From Candidatus Halobonum tyrrellensis G22 (GTDB taxonomy: Archaea > Halobacteriota > Halobacteria > Halobacteriales > Haloferacaceae), in the NCBI RefSeq assembly GCF_000495475.1, contig NZ_ASGZ01000021.1, positions 1-64,000 of the forward strand: a DNA stretch of 64,000 nucleotides, written 5' to 3'. The position numbers and the translations under genes were made by a program. Positions 17,692 to 26,008 of this stretch are shown here, piece after piece. The notes beneath the pieces were generated by a model. That model made no database searches. It was not told where the DNA came from and saw nothing but the letters and a program-made list of their open reading frames with translations. How positions within the stretch are numbered: the first letter of the stretch is position 1; every line of letters starts with the position of its first letter.

Positions 17692-18152
17692 CCGACCTGA
17701 GCGCCCAGCGCCGGCTCGCGGCCGACGTCCTCGACGTCGGCGAGAGCCGGGTCTGGCTCAACCCCGAAGCACAGGACGAACTGGCGGACGCGATCACGCG
17801 CGAGGACATCCGCGAGCAGGTCGAACAGGGCAACGTCCGCGAGGAGGACGCGAAGTCGAACTCCCGCGGGCGCGCCCGCGAGCGCGACGAGAAGCGCTCG
17901 TACGGCCACCGCACCGGTCCCGGCTCCCGGAAGGGGAAGGCCGGCGGCCGCCAGGACACGAAGAGCGACTGGGTCGCGCGGATCCGCGCACAGCGCGCAC
18001 GGCTGAAGGAGCTCCGCGACGACGGGCCGCTCGACCGCTCGCAGTACCGCGAGCTGTACGACAAGGCCTCGGGCGGGGAGTTCGAGGACGTCCGCCGGCT
18101 CGAGACGTACGCCGAGACCAACTACGACATCACATTGGAGGACGACGACTGA
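17688..18152 (+). CDS. rpl19e: 50S ribosomal protein L19e (eL19)
   Basis: A 154-residue eL19. It starts [20 protein letters not shown], with [20 protein letters not shown] and the basic linker [18 protein letters not shown] helical end follows. The ATG at 17688 overlaps the rpl32e stop. Its last base is shared with the start of rpl18. Confidence 0.96.
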   Translation: MTDLSAQRRLAADVLDVGESRVWLNPEAQDELADAITREDIREQVEQGNVREEDAKSNSRGRARERDEKRSYGHRTGPGSRKGKAGGRQDTKSDWVARIRAQRARLKELRDDGPLDRSQYRELYDKASGGEFEDVRRLETYAETNYDITLEDDD

Positions 18153-18709
18153 TGGCAACCGGACCACGATACAAGGTGCCGATGCGGCGCCGCCGAGAGG
18201 TTCGGACCGACTACCACCAGAGGTTGCGCCTGCTGAAATCCGGCAAGCCGCGCCTCGTCGCGCGCGCCTCGAACAGCCACGTCAGGGCGCAGCTGGTGAC
18301 ACCCGGTCCGAACGGCGACGAGACCCACGCGGCCGCTTCGAGCGAGGACCTCGAGGAGTACGGCTGGGAGGCCCCCACGGGGAACCTCCCGAGCGCGTAC
18401 CTCACGGGCTACCTCGCGGGGCTGCGCGCGGTCGAGGCCGGTCTCGAGGAGGCGGTCCTCGACATCGGTCTCCACACGGCGACGCCGGGCAACAAGACGT
18501 TCGCGGTACAGGAAGGGGCGATCGACGCGGGGCTGGAGATCCCCCACAACGAGAGCGTGCTCGCCGACTGGTCGCGCAACCGCGGTGAACACATCGCGGA
18601 GTACGCGGAGTCGCTCGACGAGCCGCTCTACTCCGGGGCGTTCGACGCCACCGACCTCCCGGCCCACTTCGACGAGGTTCGGGAGACCATCACTGAGGAA
18701 CACGAGTAA
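18152..18709 (+). CDS. rpl18: 50S ribosomal protein L18 (uL18)
   Basis: A 185-residue archaeal/eukaryal-type uL18. The start is [20 protein letters not shown], followed by YHQRLRLLKSGKPRLVARAS. GLHTATPGNKTFAVQEGAID is the 5S rRNA-binding region. No gap separates it from rps5. Confidence 0.96.
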   Translation: MATGPRYKVPMRRRREVRTDYHQRLRLLKSGKPRLVARASNSHVRAQLVTPGPNGDETHAAASSEDLEEYGWEAPTGNLPSAYLTGYLAGLRAVEAGLEEAVLDIGLHTATPGNKTFAVQEGAIDAGLEIPHNESVLADWSRNRGEHIAEYAESLDEPLYSGAFDATDLPAHFDEVRETITEEHE

Positions 18710-19396
18710 ATGAGCCGAAGCAACAACGGCTGGGAGCCGCGCACGCGGCTCGGCCGCATGGTACAGGAGGGCGACGTCGGATCGATGGACCAGGCGCTCG
18801 CCACGGGGCTCCCGCTGAAGGAGCCGCAGATCGTCGACCAACTCCTCCCCGGTCTGGAGGACGAGGTGCTCGACATCAACATGGTCCAGCGGATGACCGA
18901 CTCGGGCCGCCGGGTGAAGTTCCGGTGTGTCTGTGCGGTCGGCAACCGCGACGGCTACCTCGGCTACGCCGAGGCCCGCGACGACCAGGTCGGCGGCGCC
19001 ATCCAGAAGGCGATCGAGGTGGCGAAGCTGAACATCATCAGCGTCGACCGCGGCTCGGGCTCGTGGGAGGACTCCGCCGGCGGGGTCAACTCGCTGACCC
19101 GGACCGCCCACGGCAAGGCCGGCTCGGTCGAAGTCGAGATCCGCCCGGCGCCGCAGGGGCTCGGCCTCGCGGCCGCCGAGACCGTCCGGAACATCCTCGA
19201 ACTCGCGGGCGTCCAGGACGCCTGGACGAGTTCGAACGGCAACACCCGGACGACGGTGAACCTCGCGAAGGCGACGTTCAACGCGCTCCAGAACGCCTCG
19301 CAGGCGCGCACGCCCGACCGGGCGCAGCGGGTCCAGCAGGAGGCGCGCGGCGAGAGCGGCGGACGGCAGGGCCAGGGTCAGGAGGTGCCCGAGTGA
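18710..19396 (+). CDS. rps5: 30S ribosomal protein S5 (uS5)
   Basis: A 228-residue uS5. The double-stranded RNA-binding-like N-terminal half contains [20 protein letters not shown] and [20 protein letters not shown]. The C-terminal half carries [20 protein letters not shown]. The Gln/Gly/Arg-rich tail is longer than in bacteria. The stop overlaps the rpl30 start (TGATG). Confidence 0.96.
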   Translation: MSRSNNGWEPRTRLGRMVQEGDVGSMDQALATGLPLKEPQIVDQLLPGLEDEVLDINMVQRMTDSGRRVKFRCVCAVGNRDGYLGYAEARDDQVGGAIQKAIEVAKLNIISVDRGSGSWEDSAGGVNSLTRTAHGKAGSVEVEIRPAPQGLGLAAAETVRNILELAGVQDAWTSSNGNTRTTVNLAKATFNALQNASQARTPDRAQRVQQEARGESGGRQGQGQEVPE

Positions 19397-19854
19397 TGCA
19401 GGCGGTCGTCCAGCTCCGCGGCGAGGTGGACATGTCGGCGGCACAGCACGACACCCTGAAGATGCTCAACCTCCACGCGGTCAACCACGCGACGCTGGTG
19501 CCCGAGGAGGACACCTACCGCGGGATGATCGCGAAGGTGAACGACTACGTCGCGTTCGGCGAGCCGTCGGTCGAGACGGTGGCGACCCTGCTGCGGACGC
19601 GCGGGGAGCCGCTCGAGGGCGACGCGGTCGTCGACGACGACTGGGTGGCCGACGAGACCGACTACGACGACGTCGACGCGCTCGCGTCGGCGCTGGTCGA
19701 CGAGGAGACCACCCTGCGCGAGCAGGGACTCTCGCCCGCGATCCGGCTCCACCCGCCGCGGAAGGGGCACCGCGGGATCAAACACGCCGCGAAGAACGGC
19801 GGCGAACTCGGCTACCACGACGACATCGACGGCCTGCTGGGGGCGATGCGATGA
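19396..19854 (+). CDS. rpl30: 50S ribosomal protein L30 (uL30)
   Basis: A 152-residue archaeal uL30, longer than the bacterial form. It reads [20 protein letters not shown], then LKMLNLHAVNHATLVPEEDT and HPPRKGHRGIKHAAKNGGEL. A longer frame upstream lies within rps5 and is rejected. It overlaps rpl15 by four bases. Confidence 0.95.
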   Translation: MQAVVQLRGEVDMSAAQHDTLKMLNLHAVNHATLVPEEDTYRGMIAKVNDYVAFGEPSVETVATLLRTRGEPLEGDAVVDDDWVADETDYDDVDALASALVDEETTLREQGLSPAIRLHPPRKGHRGIKHAAKNGGELGYHDDIDGLLGAMR

Positions 19855-20363
19855 CGAGCAAGAAGCGACGCCAGCGCGGTAGCCGGACGCACGGCGGCGG
19901 CAGTCACAAGAACCGACGCGGCGCCGGCCACCGCGGCGGCCGCGGCCGTGCGGGTCGCAAGAAGCACGAGCGGAACCTCTACGGCCCGCTCGGCAAGCAC
20001 GGCTTCAAGCGCCCGCAGGGCGTCAAGGAGGACGTCGTCGAAGTCACCGTCCAGAAACTCGACGAGGACGCCGCGCTGCTGGCCGCGGAGGGCGTCGCCG
20101 ACGAGGAGGGCGACGGCTACAGCCTCGACGCGCGCGACGTGGCCGAGGACGGCCACGAGGCCGACGTCGTGAAGGTGCTCGGCAACGGGCGCGTGATGGG
20201 CGAACTCCACGTCACCGCCGACGCGTTCACCGACGACGCGCGCGAACTCATCGAGGACGCGGGCGGATCCGTCGCGCTCTCCGAGCGTGGCGAGGCGCGC
20301 GCCGAGCGCCGAGCCGAAGAGGAGGAAGCGGAAGATACTCAATCCGACGAGGACGAGGCGTAA
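19851..20363 (+). CDS. rpl15: 50S ribosomal protein L15 (uL15)
   Basis: A 170-residue uL15. The N-terminal Arg/Gly-rich arm (MTSKKRRQRGSRTHGGGSHK, then RGAGHRGGRGRAGRKKHE) penetrates 23S rRNA. The globular half ends in an acidic tail. It is followed three bases later by secY, an arrangement conserved in bacteria and archaea. Confidence 0.96.
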   Translation: MTSKKRRQRGSRTHGGGSHKNRRGAGHRGGRGRAGRKKHERNLYGPLGKHGFKRPQGVKEDVVEVTVQKLDEDAALLAAEGVADEEGDGYSLDARDVAEDGHEADVVKVLGNGRVMGELHVTADAFTDDARELIEDAGGSVALSERGEARAERRAEEEEAEDTQSDEDEA

Positions 20364-20366
20364 TTA

Positions 20367-21842
20367 ATGAGCTGGAAGGAGGCCGCGGAACCGGTACTCA
20401 CACGGATGCCCTCGGTCACCAGACCGGAGGGGCACGTTCCGTTCAGACGGAAGTTGGGGTGGACCGCCGGGGTCCTCGTGCTGTACTTCTTCCTGACGAA
20501 CGTGACGCTGTTCGGGCTGCAGACGCAGACCACCAGCGGTGACTTCTACGGACAGTTCCGTTCGATACTCGCCGGGTCGACCGGGTCGCTCCTCCAGTTG
20601 GGGATCGGTCCCATCGTGACGGCGAGCATCGTCTTGCAGTTGCTCGGCGGCGCGAACCTGTTGGGACTCGACACCGACGACCCGCGCGACCAGGTGCTGT
20701 ATCAGGGCCTCCAGAAGGTGCTCGTCCTCGCGATGATCTGCCTGACGGGGCTGCCGATGGTGTTCGCGAGCAACTACCTGCCCCCCAGCGGCGAGGTGGC
20801 GGCCGCGCTGTTCGGGTCGAGCGGCGCGCTCATGCCCGTGCGAGCGCTGATCTTCGCACAGATCGCGGTCGGCGCCGTCCTCATCCTGTTCATGGACGAG
20901 GTCATCTCGAAGTGGGGCGTCGGATCGGGGATCGGGCTGTTCATCATCGCATCGGTGAGCCAACAGCTCGTCGCCGGCCTGTTCGCGACGGAGGCGCTCG
21001 CGAACGTCACCGGGTTCTTCCCGGCGTGGGTCGGCATCGTCACCGGCGGTATCGACCTCGAAGGGTCGCTGCTGGAGGCGCTGCTGTTCGAACCCGGCAA
21101 CCTGCTGGCGATGGTGACGACGCTGTTCATCTTCGCCGTCGTCGTCTACGCCGAGAGCGTCCGCGTCGAGATCCCGCTGAGTCACGCGCGCGTGAAGGGC
21201 GCCCGGGGGCGGTTCCCGGTGAAGCTTATCTACGCGAGCGTCCTACCGATGATCCTCGTCCGCGCGCTCCAGGCGAACGTCCAGTTCCTCGGGCAGATCC
21301 TCTACTCCCAACTGGGTGACGTGGGGATGCCCGACTGGCTCGGCGTCTACTCGGACGGACAGCCCGTCGGCGGGCTGTTCTACTATCTCGATCCGGTCCA
21401 GAGCCGCGAACAGTGGATGTGGTTCATCTACGCGCCCGCGGGCGACCCGCTCGACATCGCGGTCCGCGTGCTGATCGACCTGACGGTGATGGTCGTCGGC
21501 GGCGCGATCTTCGCCATCTTCTGGGTGGAGACGACCGGGATGGGCCCGGAGTCGACCGCCCAGCAGATCCAGAACTCGGGGATGCAGATCCCCGGCTTCC
21601 GGCGGAACCCGCAGGTGATCGAGAAGGTGATGGAGCGGTACATCCCGCAGGTCACCGTGATCGGCGGCGCGCTCGTCGGCTTCCTCGCGGTGCTCGCGAA
21701 CCTGCTCGGCACGATCGGCGGCGTCTCGGGAACGGGGCTGCTGCTGACGGTGTCGATCACGTACAAGCTCTACGAGGAGATCGCCGAAGAACAGCTCATG
21801 GAGATGCACCCCATGATGCGCACCATGTTCGGCGGGGATTGA
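20367..21842 (+). CDS. secY: Preprotein translocase subunit SecY
   Basis: SecY is the channel-forming subunit of the Sec translocon. The 491-residue product starts MSWKEAAEPVLTRMPSVTRP and has ten predicted membrane helices. It contains the archaeal cytosolic loop SHARVKGARGRFPVKLIYASV and ends EEQLMEMHPMMRTMFGGD. It is the last gene of the ribosomal operon. The final 30 bases are part of an attachment site. From 21836 onward the sequence, including the last codon and TGA, comes from the integrated element, yet the encoded ending (GGD-stop) is the same as that encoded by the displaced host 3' end at 45846-45874. The gene therefore remains intact. Confidence 0.96.
   Translation: MSWKEAAEPVLTRMPSVTRPEGHVPFRRKLGWTAGVLVLYFFLTNVTLFGLQTQTTSGDFYGQFRSILAGSTGSLLQLGIGPIVTASIVLQLLGGANLLGLDTDDPRDQVLYQGLQKVLVLAMICLTGLPMVFASNYLPPSGEVAAALFGSSGALMPVRALIFAQIAVGAVLILFMDEVISKWGVGSGIGLFIIASVSQQLVAGLFATEALANVTGFFPAWVGIVTGGIDLEGSLLEALLFEPGNLLAMVTTLFIFAVVVYAESVRVEIPLSHARVKGARGRFPVKLIYASVLPMILVRALQANVQFLGQILYSQLGDVGMPDWLGVYSDGQPVGGLFYYLDPVQSREQWMWFIYAPAGDPLDIAVRVLIDLTVMVVGGAIFAIFWVETTGMGPESTAQQIQNSGMQIPGFRRNPQVIEKVMERYIPQVTVIGGALVGFLAVLANLLGTIGGVSGTGLLLTVSITYKLYEEIAEEQLMEMHPMMRTMFGGD
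21813..21835 (+). repeat. Left attachment-site repeat (attL) in the secY 3' end
   Basis: These 23 bases (from ATGATGCGCACC to TTCGGCGG) encode the MMRTMFGG end of SecY and recur exactly at 45846-45868. Downstream of this copy base composition drops sharply, marking the left boundary of the element. Confidence 0.92.
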
Positions 21843-21916
21843 ACACGATTTAACAATCGGGCAATCCCTTCCCCTTTCTCACAACGTGTAGTTACATCAC
21901 CACAGAAATCCTCTGT

Positions 21917-21924
21917 CTTTATTA
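21917..21924 (+). promoter_or_regulatory. TATA box of the first element gene
   Basis: CTTTATTA lies 24-31 bases before the ATG at 21948, the normal spacing for a leaderless haloarchaeal transcript. It drives the gene next to the integrase and probably the integrase itself. Confidence 0.5.
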
Positions 21925-21947
21925 GAGGGTACTGCCTCCAGAGAGGC

Positions 21948-22697
21948 ATGCCTACAGACTCCGCGAAAAAGGACGTTTCCCCCCACGTCCACGCAAAAGT
22001 GGGAGAGGAAACGAAAAAACGCTGGCTGGAGTACGCACACGAGCACCATCGAGGTAATCTGTCGTCGCTTATTGTGGAAGCAGTGGACCAGACTATCAGC
22101 GACCACTGGGTCTTAGAGAGTGAAGCCCAGTCTAAGACTGAAAATATAGACGTAGACCTCTCTGGGGTTGATGAGGAGCTTGAAGACGTTCAAGAACAGC
22201 TAATCGTTCTCAGCAGGCAGATTGATGGGCTTACCGTTGCCGATGCGACTGGAGGCGAAAAGGAACTGGAGGAGAGTGAGCTGATTAGACTCGCTAATCT
22301 AATCTATGATACTCTCCCTAGTGCGCCGTCAGAGTGGGCCTTCACCCATCTCATGAAGTATTGGAGCGAGCTTGAGCCAAAACACCGGCCGAAGATTAGC
22401 GGGAATGCTGATGACCTAGCAGATTACCATGAGGAATCCCGCTACCATATTCAGGATGCCGCTATCTACCTGGAAAATAAAGACGAGAGTGTGAAGAGCG
22501 TAATTGATAGCGGAATAAGGCGATGGTACATTCATCGCCCAGATAGTCCTGATGAGTGGAAATGGGTGAAAGAACTGAACGAACACTCCGATGTAGATGC
22601 GGCCGACCTATTCGATACAGGAGTAGAATCTGACAAGGCGGCCGAAGAAGCGGCACAGAGATTCCAATCTATAGTGAGTGAAGATGGACCGAACTGA
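21948..22697 (+). CDS. Ribbon-helix-helix-like protein upstream of the integrase
   Basis: A 249-residue protein. The first 50 residues (SPHVHAKVGEETKKRWLEY, then GNLSSLIVEAVDQTI) look like a ribbon-helix-helix or similar small DNA-binding fold. Residues 60-105 are Glu-rich and probably coiled. The rest is a mixed alpha region with several Trp residues (EWAFTHLMKYWSEL, IRRWYIHRPDSPDEWKWVKE). The stop lies inside the integrase gene, so both are likely translated from one mRNA. A role as excision factor or integrase regulator is inferred from position only. I do not recognise a named family. Confidence 0.75.
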   Translation: MPTDSAKKDVSPHVHAKVGEETKKRWLEYAHEHHRGNLSSLIVEAVDQTISDHWVLESEAQSKTENIDVDLSGVDEELEDVQEQLIVLSRQIDGLTVADATGGEKELEESELIRLANLIYDTLPSAPSEWAFTHLMKYWSELEPKHRPKISGNADDLADYHEESRYHIQDAAIYLENKDESVKSVIDSGIRRWYIHRPDSPDEWKWVKELNEHSDVDAADLFDTGVESDKAAEEAAQRFQSIVSEDGPN

Positions 22698-23754
22698 AAA
22701 GGGTCAGTTCGTGGCCAAGCATAAGCTTCGGGAGCATCAAGACCTATACAATGACTATGGAGGGTGGGTGGAGACTAATCGAGAGAAGTCCACGACGATA
22801 GAACGATTGAAGGCTGGAGTAAAGGCTTGGCTGTGGTGGTGCGAGAATAACGATGTTGACCCACTAAGTGTGGATACTACTGATATCCGGACTTATATCG
22901 TCGATATCCGAAGTCAGTACGCGGATACTACACTCACACGTCAAATAGCTAGCGTCAGCAAATACTACCAATATCTTGAAAATGACCCACGAACAGGGGT
23001 AAATTACGAAGATAACCCCGTCGCTCCAATATCTCTACCAAAGGACTACGGAGTCAAAGAGACTTCAGAATACGTTAGGGTTCTTCACCGAGAAGGGCGT
23101 AATGATATCATTGCTCTTCCAAAGAAAACTATCGAAAAGATGTTCAAACCTTCTGCTATACCCGGGAAGAACCCAGCAACTCGAACTCGGAATGAGCTCA
23201 TTGTGCGATTAGCGTGGCAGACCGCCTGTCGTGCTGACGAACTCTCTCGAATGCGAACGAGAAAGATAGATTGGAACGAGCGTGACATTGAGATTCGGTC
23301 TTCAAAACTTGACCCGGAGGACCACCCCGACCTGTATTATCGGCATGTTTGGTGGGAACCAGACCTAGACCTCCTGATGCGGCGGTGGGTCGACAGTCAT
23401 AGAGCACAGTTCTCAACTTACGCAGATAATAGTCCATATCTATTCCTCAGTACACACGGGGAGAATCTCAAACCATCAACCATCTCTCGTATCATAAAAG
23501 AGGCCGCAAATAATGCTGGTATTCAGGAACCACTCCTACAGGATGCGGAAGGAGGGGTGAAGCAGTGGCTAGTAACTGCGCATCGACTGCGTCACTCTCG
23601 GATTTCCCATCTCGCTAACGAGGTTGATGACTTCAAACTACACTTCCTACGGATGATGGCAGGACACGCAAACTTCGACACCACTCTCGGTTATGTGGAA
23701 TCGAATTGGGAATCTGCGCGAAGTGGATACCACTCTGCGCTCCGTAATACGTAG
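22684..23754 (+). CDS. Tyrosine recombinase (integrase)
   Basis: A 356-residue phage-type integrase. The N-terminal half is a SAM-like core-binding domain (STTIERLKAGVKAWLWWCEN ... TRQIASVSKYYQYLE). In the catalytic half the first Arg is in WQTACRADELSRM, the HxxR box is HRLRHSRISH, and GHANFDTTLGYV contains the late His and the tyrosine nucleophile. It adjoins the left attachment site and is the best candidate for the enzyme that integrates the element into secY. The ATG at 22684 is preferred; a GTG six bases upstream is possible. It overlaps the preceding gene by 14 bases. Confidence 0.93.
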   Translation: MDRTEKGQFVAKHKLREHQDLYNDYGGWVETNREKSTTIERLKAGVKAWLWWCENNDVDPLSVDTTDIRTYIVDIRSQYADTTLTRQIASVSKYYQYLENDPRTGVNYEDNPVAPISLPKDYGVKETSEYVRVLHREGRNDIIALPKKTIEKMFKPSAIPGKNPATRTRNELIVRLAWQTACRADELSRMRTRKIDWNERDIEIRSSKLDPEDHPDLYYRHVWWEPDLDLLMRRWVDSHRAQFSTYADNSPYLFLSTHGENLKPSTISRIIKEAANNAGIQEPLLQDAEGGVKQWLVTAHRLRHSRISHLANEVDDFKLHFLRMMAGHANFDTTLGYVESNWESARSGYHSALRNT

Positions 23755-23760
23755 CGTTAA

Positions 23761-24027
23761 TCAAGTCCAGCCGAACCACTCCCGAATCGCCCCCGGCTCT
23801 TCCTCAACAAATCGCATCGCTCGTGAGAGATTAGCGAGTGCTCCGTCGAGCGTGTCCCCGGTGGCCGTCAGGCCCGTCAACCTGTGACGAGCCTGCCAGC
23901 ACTCTCTGTCCATCGAGACCAGTTCGTCCCACCCACCAGAATCCATGAGACACGCGATGTGAGATTCATTCAGGAGTGCAGTCGACTCGCGCACGCGTTC
24001 CACGTGGACCGTCTGTTGTACGGACAT
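23761..24027 (-). CDS. Small HicB-like protein, copy A
   Basis: An 88-residue protein with the pattern RVRESTALLNE ... RHRLTGLTATGDTLDGAL ... IREWFGWT. TGLTATGDTLDGALANL resembles the partial RNase H fold of HicB antitoxins, where a similar stretch forms the second strand and first helix. It is a paralogue of the 88-residue protein at 24481-24747, with the same length, order of motifs and ending (GWT). No HicA toxin is visible next to either. It is convergent with the integrase, with six bases between stops. Confidence 0.7.
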   Translation of the reverse strand: MSVQQTVHVERVRESTALLNESHIACLMDSGGWDELVSMDRECWQARHRLTGLTATGDTLDGALANLSRAMRFVEEEPGAIREWFGWT

Positions 24028-24161
24028 CAGCGACAGAGACAGCGAACGAGTACTTGATGTCGAGGATACCGGGGGACGGAACTGAAAGTGAATTAGACCC
24101 CGCTTGCTGAAGAGAGACGTGCCAAGACCTCACCGATGTAATGCATCAAAGGATGGATGAC

Positions 24162-24371
24162 TCAGAGTGCACCAAGTTCCAATTGTTGCGAGAACTCCGG
24201 GTACATCCGTTCTAGGGGTTCTGCTGTGCACTTGCCCTCTTGTGGGTGGCGACCTTCCCAGATATGACCACCTTTGTCCTGGCAGTCGTCCTCCGCGGCG
24301 TCGCCGTGCAGTTCTTCACTCGACTCATGAGGACCTGCAGGCTTGGCTCTAGTCAGGGCAACAACCTTCAT
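24162..24371 (-). CDS. Small cysteine-containing hypothetical protein
   Basis: A 69-residue reading frame, starting MKVVALTRAKPAGPHESSEE. The centre DDCQDKGGHIWEGRHPQEGK carries the Cys-x4-GGHxWEG arrangement found in small zinc-knuckle proteins of haloarchaeal plasmids and viruses, followed by a single Cys (KCTAEPLE). One or two ligands of a full knuckle are missing, so it may be a degraded copy. A longer frame begins at 24428. It lies between the two HicB-like copies on the same strand. Confidence 0.4.
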   Translation of the reverse strand: MKVVALTRAKPAGPHESSEELHGDAAEDDCQDKGGHIWEGRHPQEGKCTAEPLERMYPEFSQQLELGAL

Positions 24372-24480
24372 CGACAATATCATGAGGTCGAAGAGAAATG
24401 ATGGTTTCCAATACAAGCTAACCCGCATCCGAATTGGCCGATAACAGACGCCACCAATAATGACGAGGTTCAGGAAGAAA

Positions 24481-24747
24481 TCAGGTCCAGCCGACTCCTT
24501 CCCGTATCAGCTTCCTATCCGATTCTATGACCGTCTTCATTCCCTGTACCAAATTCTCTAGAGCTTCTATACGTGTCTCTCCGGTCGCTGTTAATCCCGA
24601 ATTCCCGTGGCGAGCTCGATAGAGGTGGCCCTCGTCATTCACTATCTCTTCCCATTTCTCGGTTTGCTTCAGGTCTTCGATTTCCTGTTCTGTCAGGAGG
24701 GCGGTTGACGCCCTAACTCGCGCTATTTCGACTGTAAGACTCTCCAT
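24481..24747 (-). CDS. Small HicB-like protein, copy B
   Basis: An 88-residue paralogue of the protein at 23761-24027. It aligns as ARVRASTALLTEQEIEDL ... RARHGNSGLTATGETRIEAL ... LIREGVGWT. I chose the internal ATG at 24747 because it gives the same length and N-terminus as copy A; the frame stays open to 24873. It shares the HicB-like GLTATGET segment. The two copies differ at roughly half their residues, so the duplication is old or they were acquired separately. Confidence 0.7.
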   Translation of the reverse strand: MESLTVEIARVRASTALLTEQEIEDLKQTEKWEEIVNDEGHLYRARHGNSGLTATGETRIEALENLVQGMKTVIESDRKLIREGVGWT

Positions 24748-25047
24748 CACTGGCTCGGATGAATCGTCCCCGCTTAACATCGAGTGTTGAGTCGAGTAAG
24801 ATAGAAGAGAATCACCACTTCTCGGGAGCTCAATGTTGGTACATGAACTAGGGGGGAATCCAACGAGCACCATTGACGCCGTTATTCATCACCGGACGTA
24901 GTCGATGTCTGCCGCCTACGGTTCCAATAAAAGGTTGTCAATTAGTCTCTTCCGCTACTATTCCCTGTCTTGCTAATTACCTCCCGTACCCACGTGCTTG
25001 GAGCGTGAATAGTAGAAGTAGTGAGTTTACAGACAGAACTCGCTCCC

Positions 25048-25070
25048 CCACCCCACGTCTTGAATGAAAT
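25048..25070 (+). repeat. Imperfect 23-bp direct repeat, left copy
   Basis: CCACCCC, two variable bases, then GTCTTGAATGAAAT. The same arrangement recurs at 44388-44410, with 21 of 23 bases identical and in the same orientation. Confidence 0.6.
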
Positions 25071-25491
25071 GAGCCCGGTAACGCGCCTTTGTAGTCGGGT
25101 TCTACCACGTTCCGTACTGGCTTCTGCGTCGTTCGTTCGATATCGACGTTCACGGCAACGGAACGTGCGTCATCGCTGTTCGAACCACGTACAGGACCGA
25201 CAAAGCCATTTCGTCAACCGAACGTCGACCCTCCACTCCCGTCGACAAAGGGATGCGCAACTACTCACTCTGCGCCCCGGACCCATCTACTGGGCCGACC
25301 TCGATGTGAGCAACGACACGTGGCTTCCCCTCTCTCAATTCAATCGTGTCCTTGAGACGGATGAACTAAACCCGCCGTTCAGCGCACAGGAGACCCTTTT
25401 CGGACGTATTTGGACGTGTTAGTCAGCGCTACAGAGTGGACTCAAGCGAGAGTGATTTGCAATCTCGCATAGTATAATAGGGGGAACTGAG

Positions 25492-25537
25492 GGGGGGTGT
25501 GCTGGCTCCCAAAAAAGGAGACACAGAGACACCCCCC
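25492..25537. repeat. Nested inverted repeat upstream of the replication genes
   Basis: Outer arms GGGGGGTGT (25492-25500) and ACACCCCCC (25529-25537) are perfect 9-bp complements. Inside them CTCC (25506-25509) and GGAG (25517-25520) pair around CAAAAAA. It could be a terminator, an operator or part of an origin. Confidence 0.55.
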
Positions 25538-25688
25538 TACATACCCCCTAATAACGAGATTCCGAGAGACGACGATTCACGGAACAGCCGACTCCTCGCA
25601 CTCAGATTCAGCAGATTAGAGAAATGGGGGGTGCGAATTGTCCTAACTGGCGACAAGGCTAAAGGGGTACATCGGAATGATGTGTGAT

Positions 25689-25862
25689 ATGGTTGAAACA
25701 AACCTAATCGAACGGACAACCCGGTCCGTCGGGGACCGGGGTCAGATGCGGCTCGTCGCCGAACACTGGCGCGAAGTGTTCGGTGCGGCCGGTGAGGTTG
25801 AGTACGACCTTGTTGAGTGTAAAAACGGCACTCGGGAAGTTCGGATACGGCCGAAAGCATAG
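25689..25862 (+). CDS. AbrB-like small protein
   Basis: A 57-residue protein: MVETNLIERTTRSVGDRGQM, then RLVAEHWREVFGAAGEVEYD and a basic end EVRIRPKA. The RSVGDRGQ followed by a helix matches the start of the swapped-hairpin AbrB/SpoVT fold (usually VDDRGRxxLPxE), in a divergent form. The ATG at 25689 was chosen; an ATG 12 bases upstream is possible. It heads the operon of replication genes and may regulate it, by analogy with other AbrB-like proteins. Confidence 0.6.
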   Translation: MVETNLIERTTRSVGDRGQMRLVAEHWREVFGAAGEVEYDLVECKNGTREVRIRPKA

Positions 25863-25996
25863 ACCGATGGATTGGTGCAAACAATCCAATCGAACCAGCC
25901 CTCCACATCGACAGCGAGCGACTGACGAACGAACATACATGCTCGCGGTGCAAGTACGTTCCGCCGTTCTGCCTGTCGTTGGAGGTGATTCCCTAA
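25859..25996 (+). pseudogene. Cysteine-motif micro-ORF lacking a standard start codon
   Basis: From ATA at 25859 the frame reads 45 residues with good protein character, including NPIEPALHIDSERLTNEH and TCSRCKYVPPFC (CxxC plus a third Cys), to TAA at 25994. No ATG, GTG or TTG is available in frame after the upstream stop at 25820. The preceding gene ends GCATAG. An ATGA stop-start overlap is the usual junction here, and ATA stands where ATG would be expected. It may be a decayed gene, or use a rare start. Confidence 0.4.
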
Positions 25997-26008
25997 AATA
26001 GGACTCCC

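Larger units (their letters stand above)
24748..25688. other. Long stretch without a convincing gene; possible origin region
   Basis: Open frames here (for example 25021-25422 and, on the reverse strand, 25537-25953) are Arg/Ser-rich and lack protein character. The stretch contains one half of an imperfect 23-bp repeat (25048-25070, partner 44388-44410) and a G/C-run inverted repeat (25492-25537). It lies directly before the replication-type operon, a fitting place for an origin. That role is inference. Confidence 0.45.

Noticed and set aside
25021-25422. 133-codon forward frame in the element
   Set aside because: Composition is Ser/Arg-rich without recognisable pattern; kept only as part of the gene-free stretch.
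25537-25953. 138-codon reverse frame
   Set aside because: It is antisense to the AbrB-like gene and the Cys micro-ORF, both of which look more like protein.
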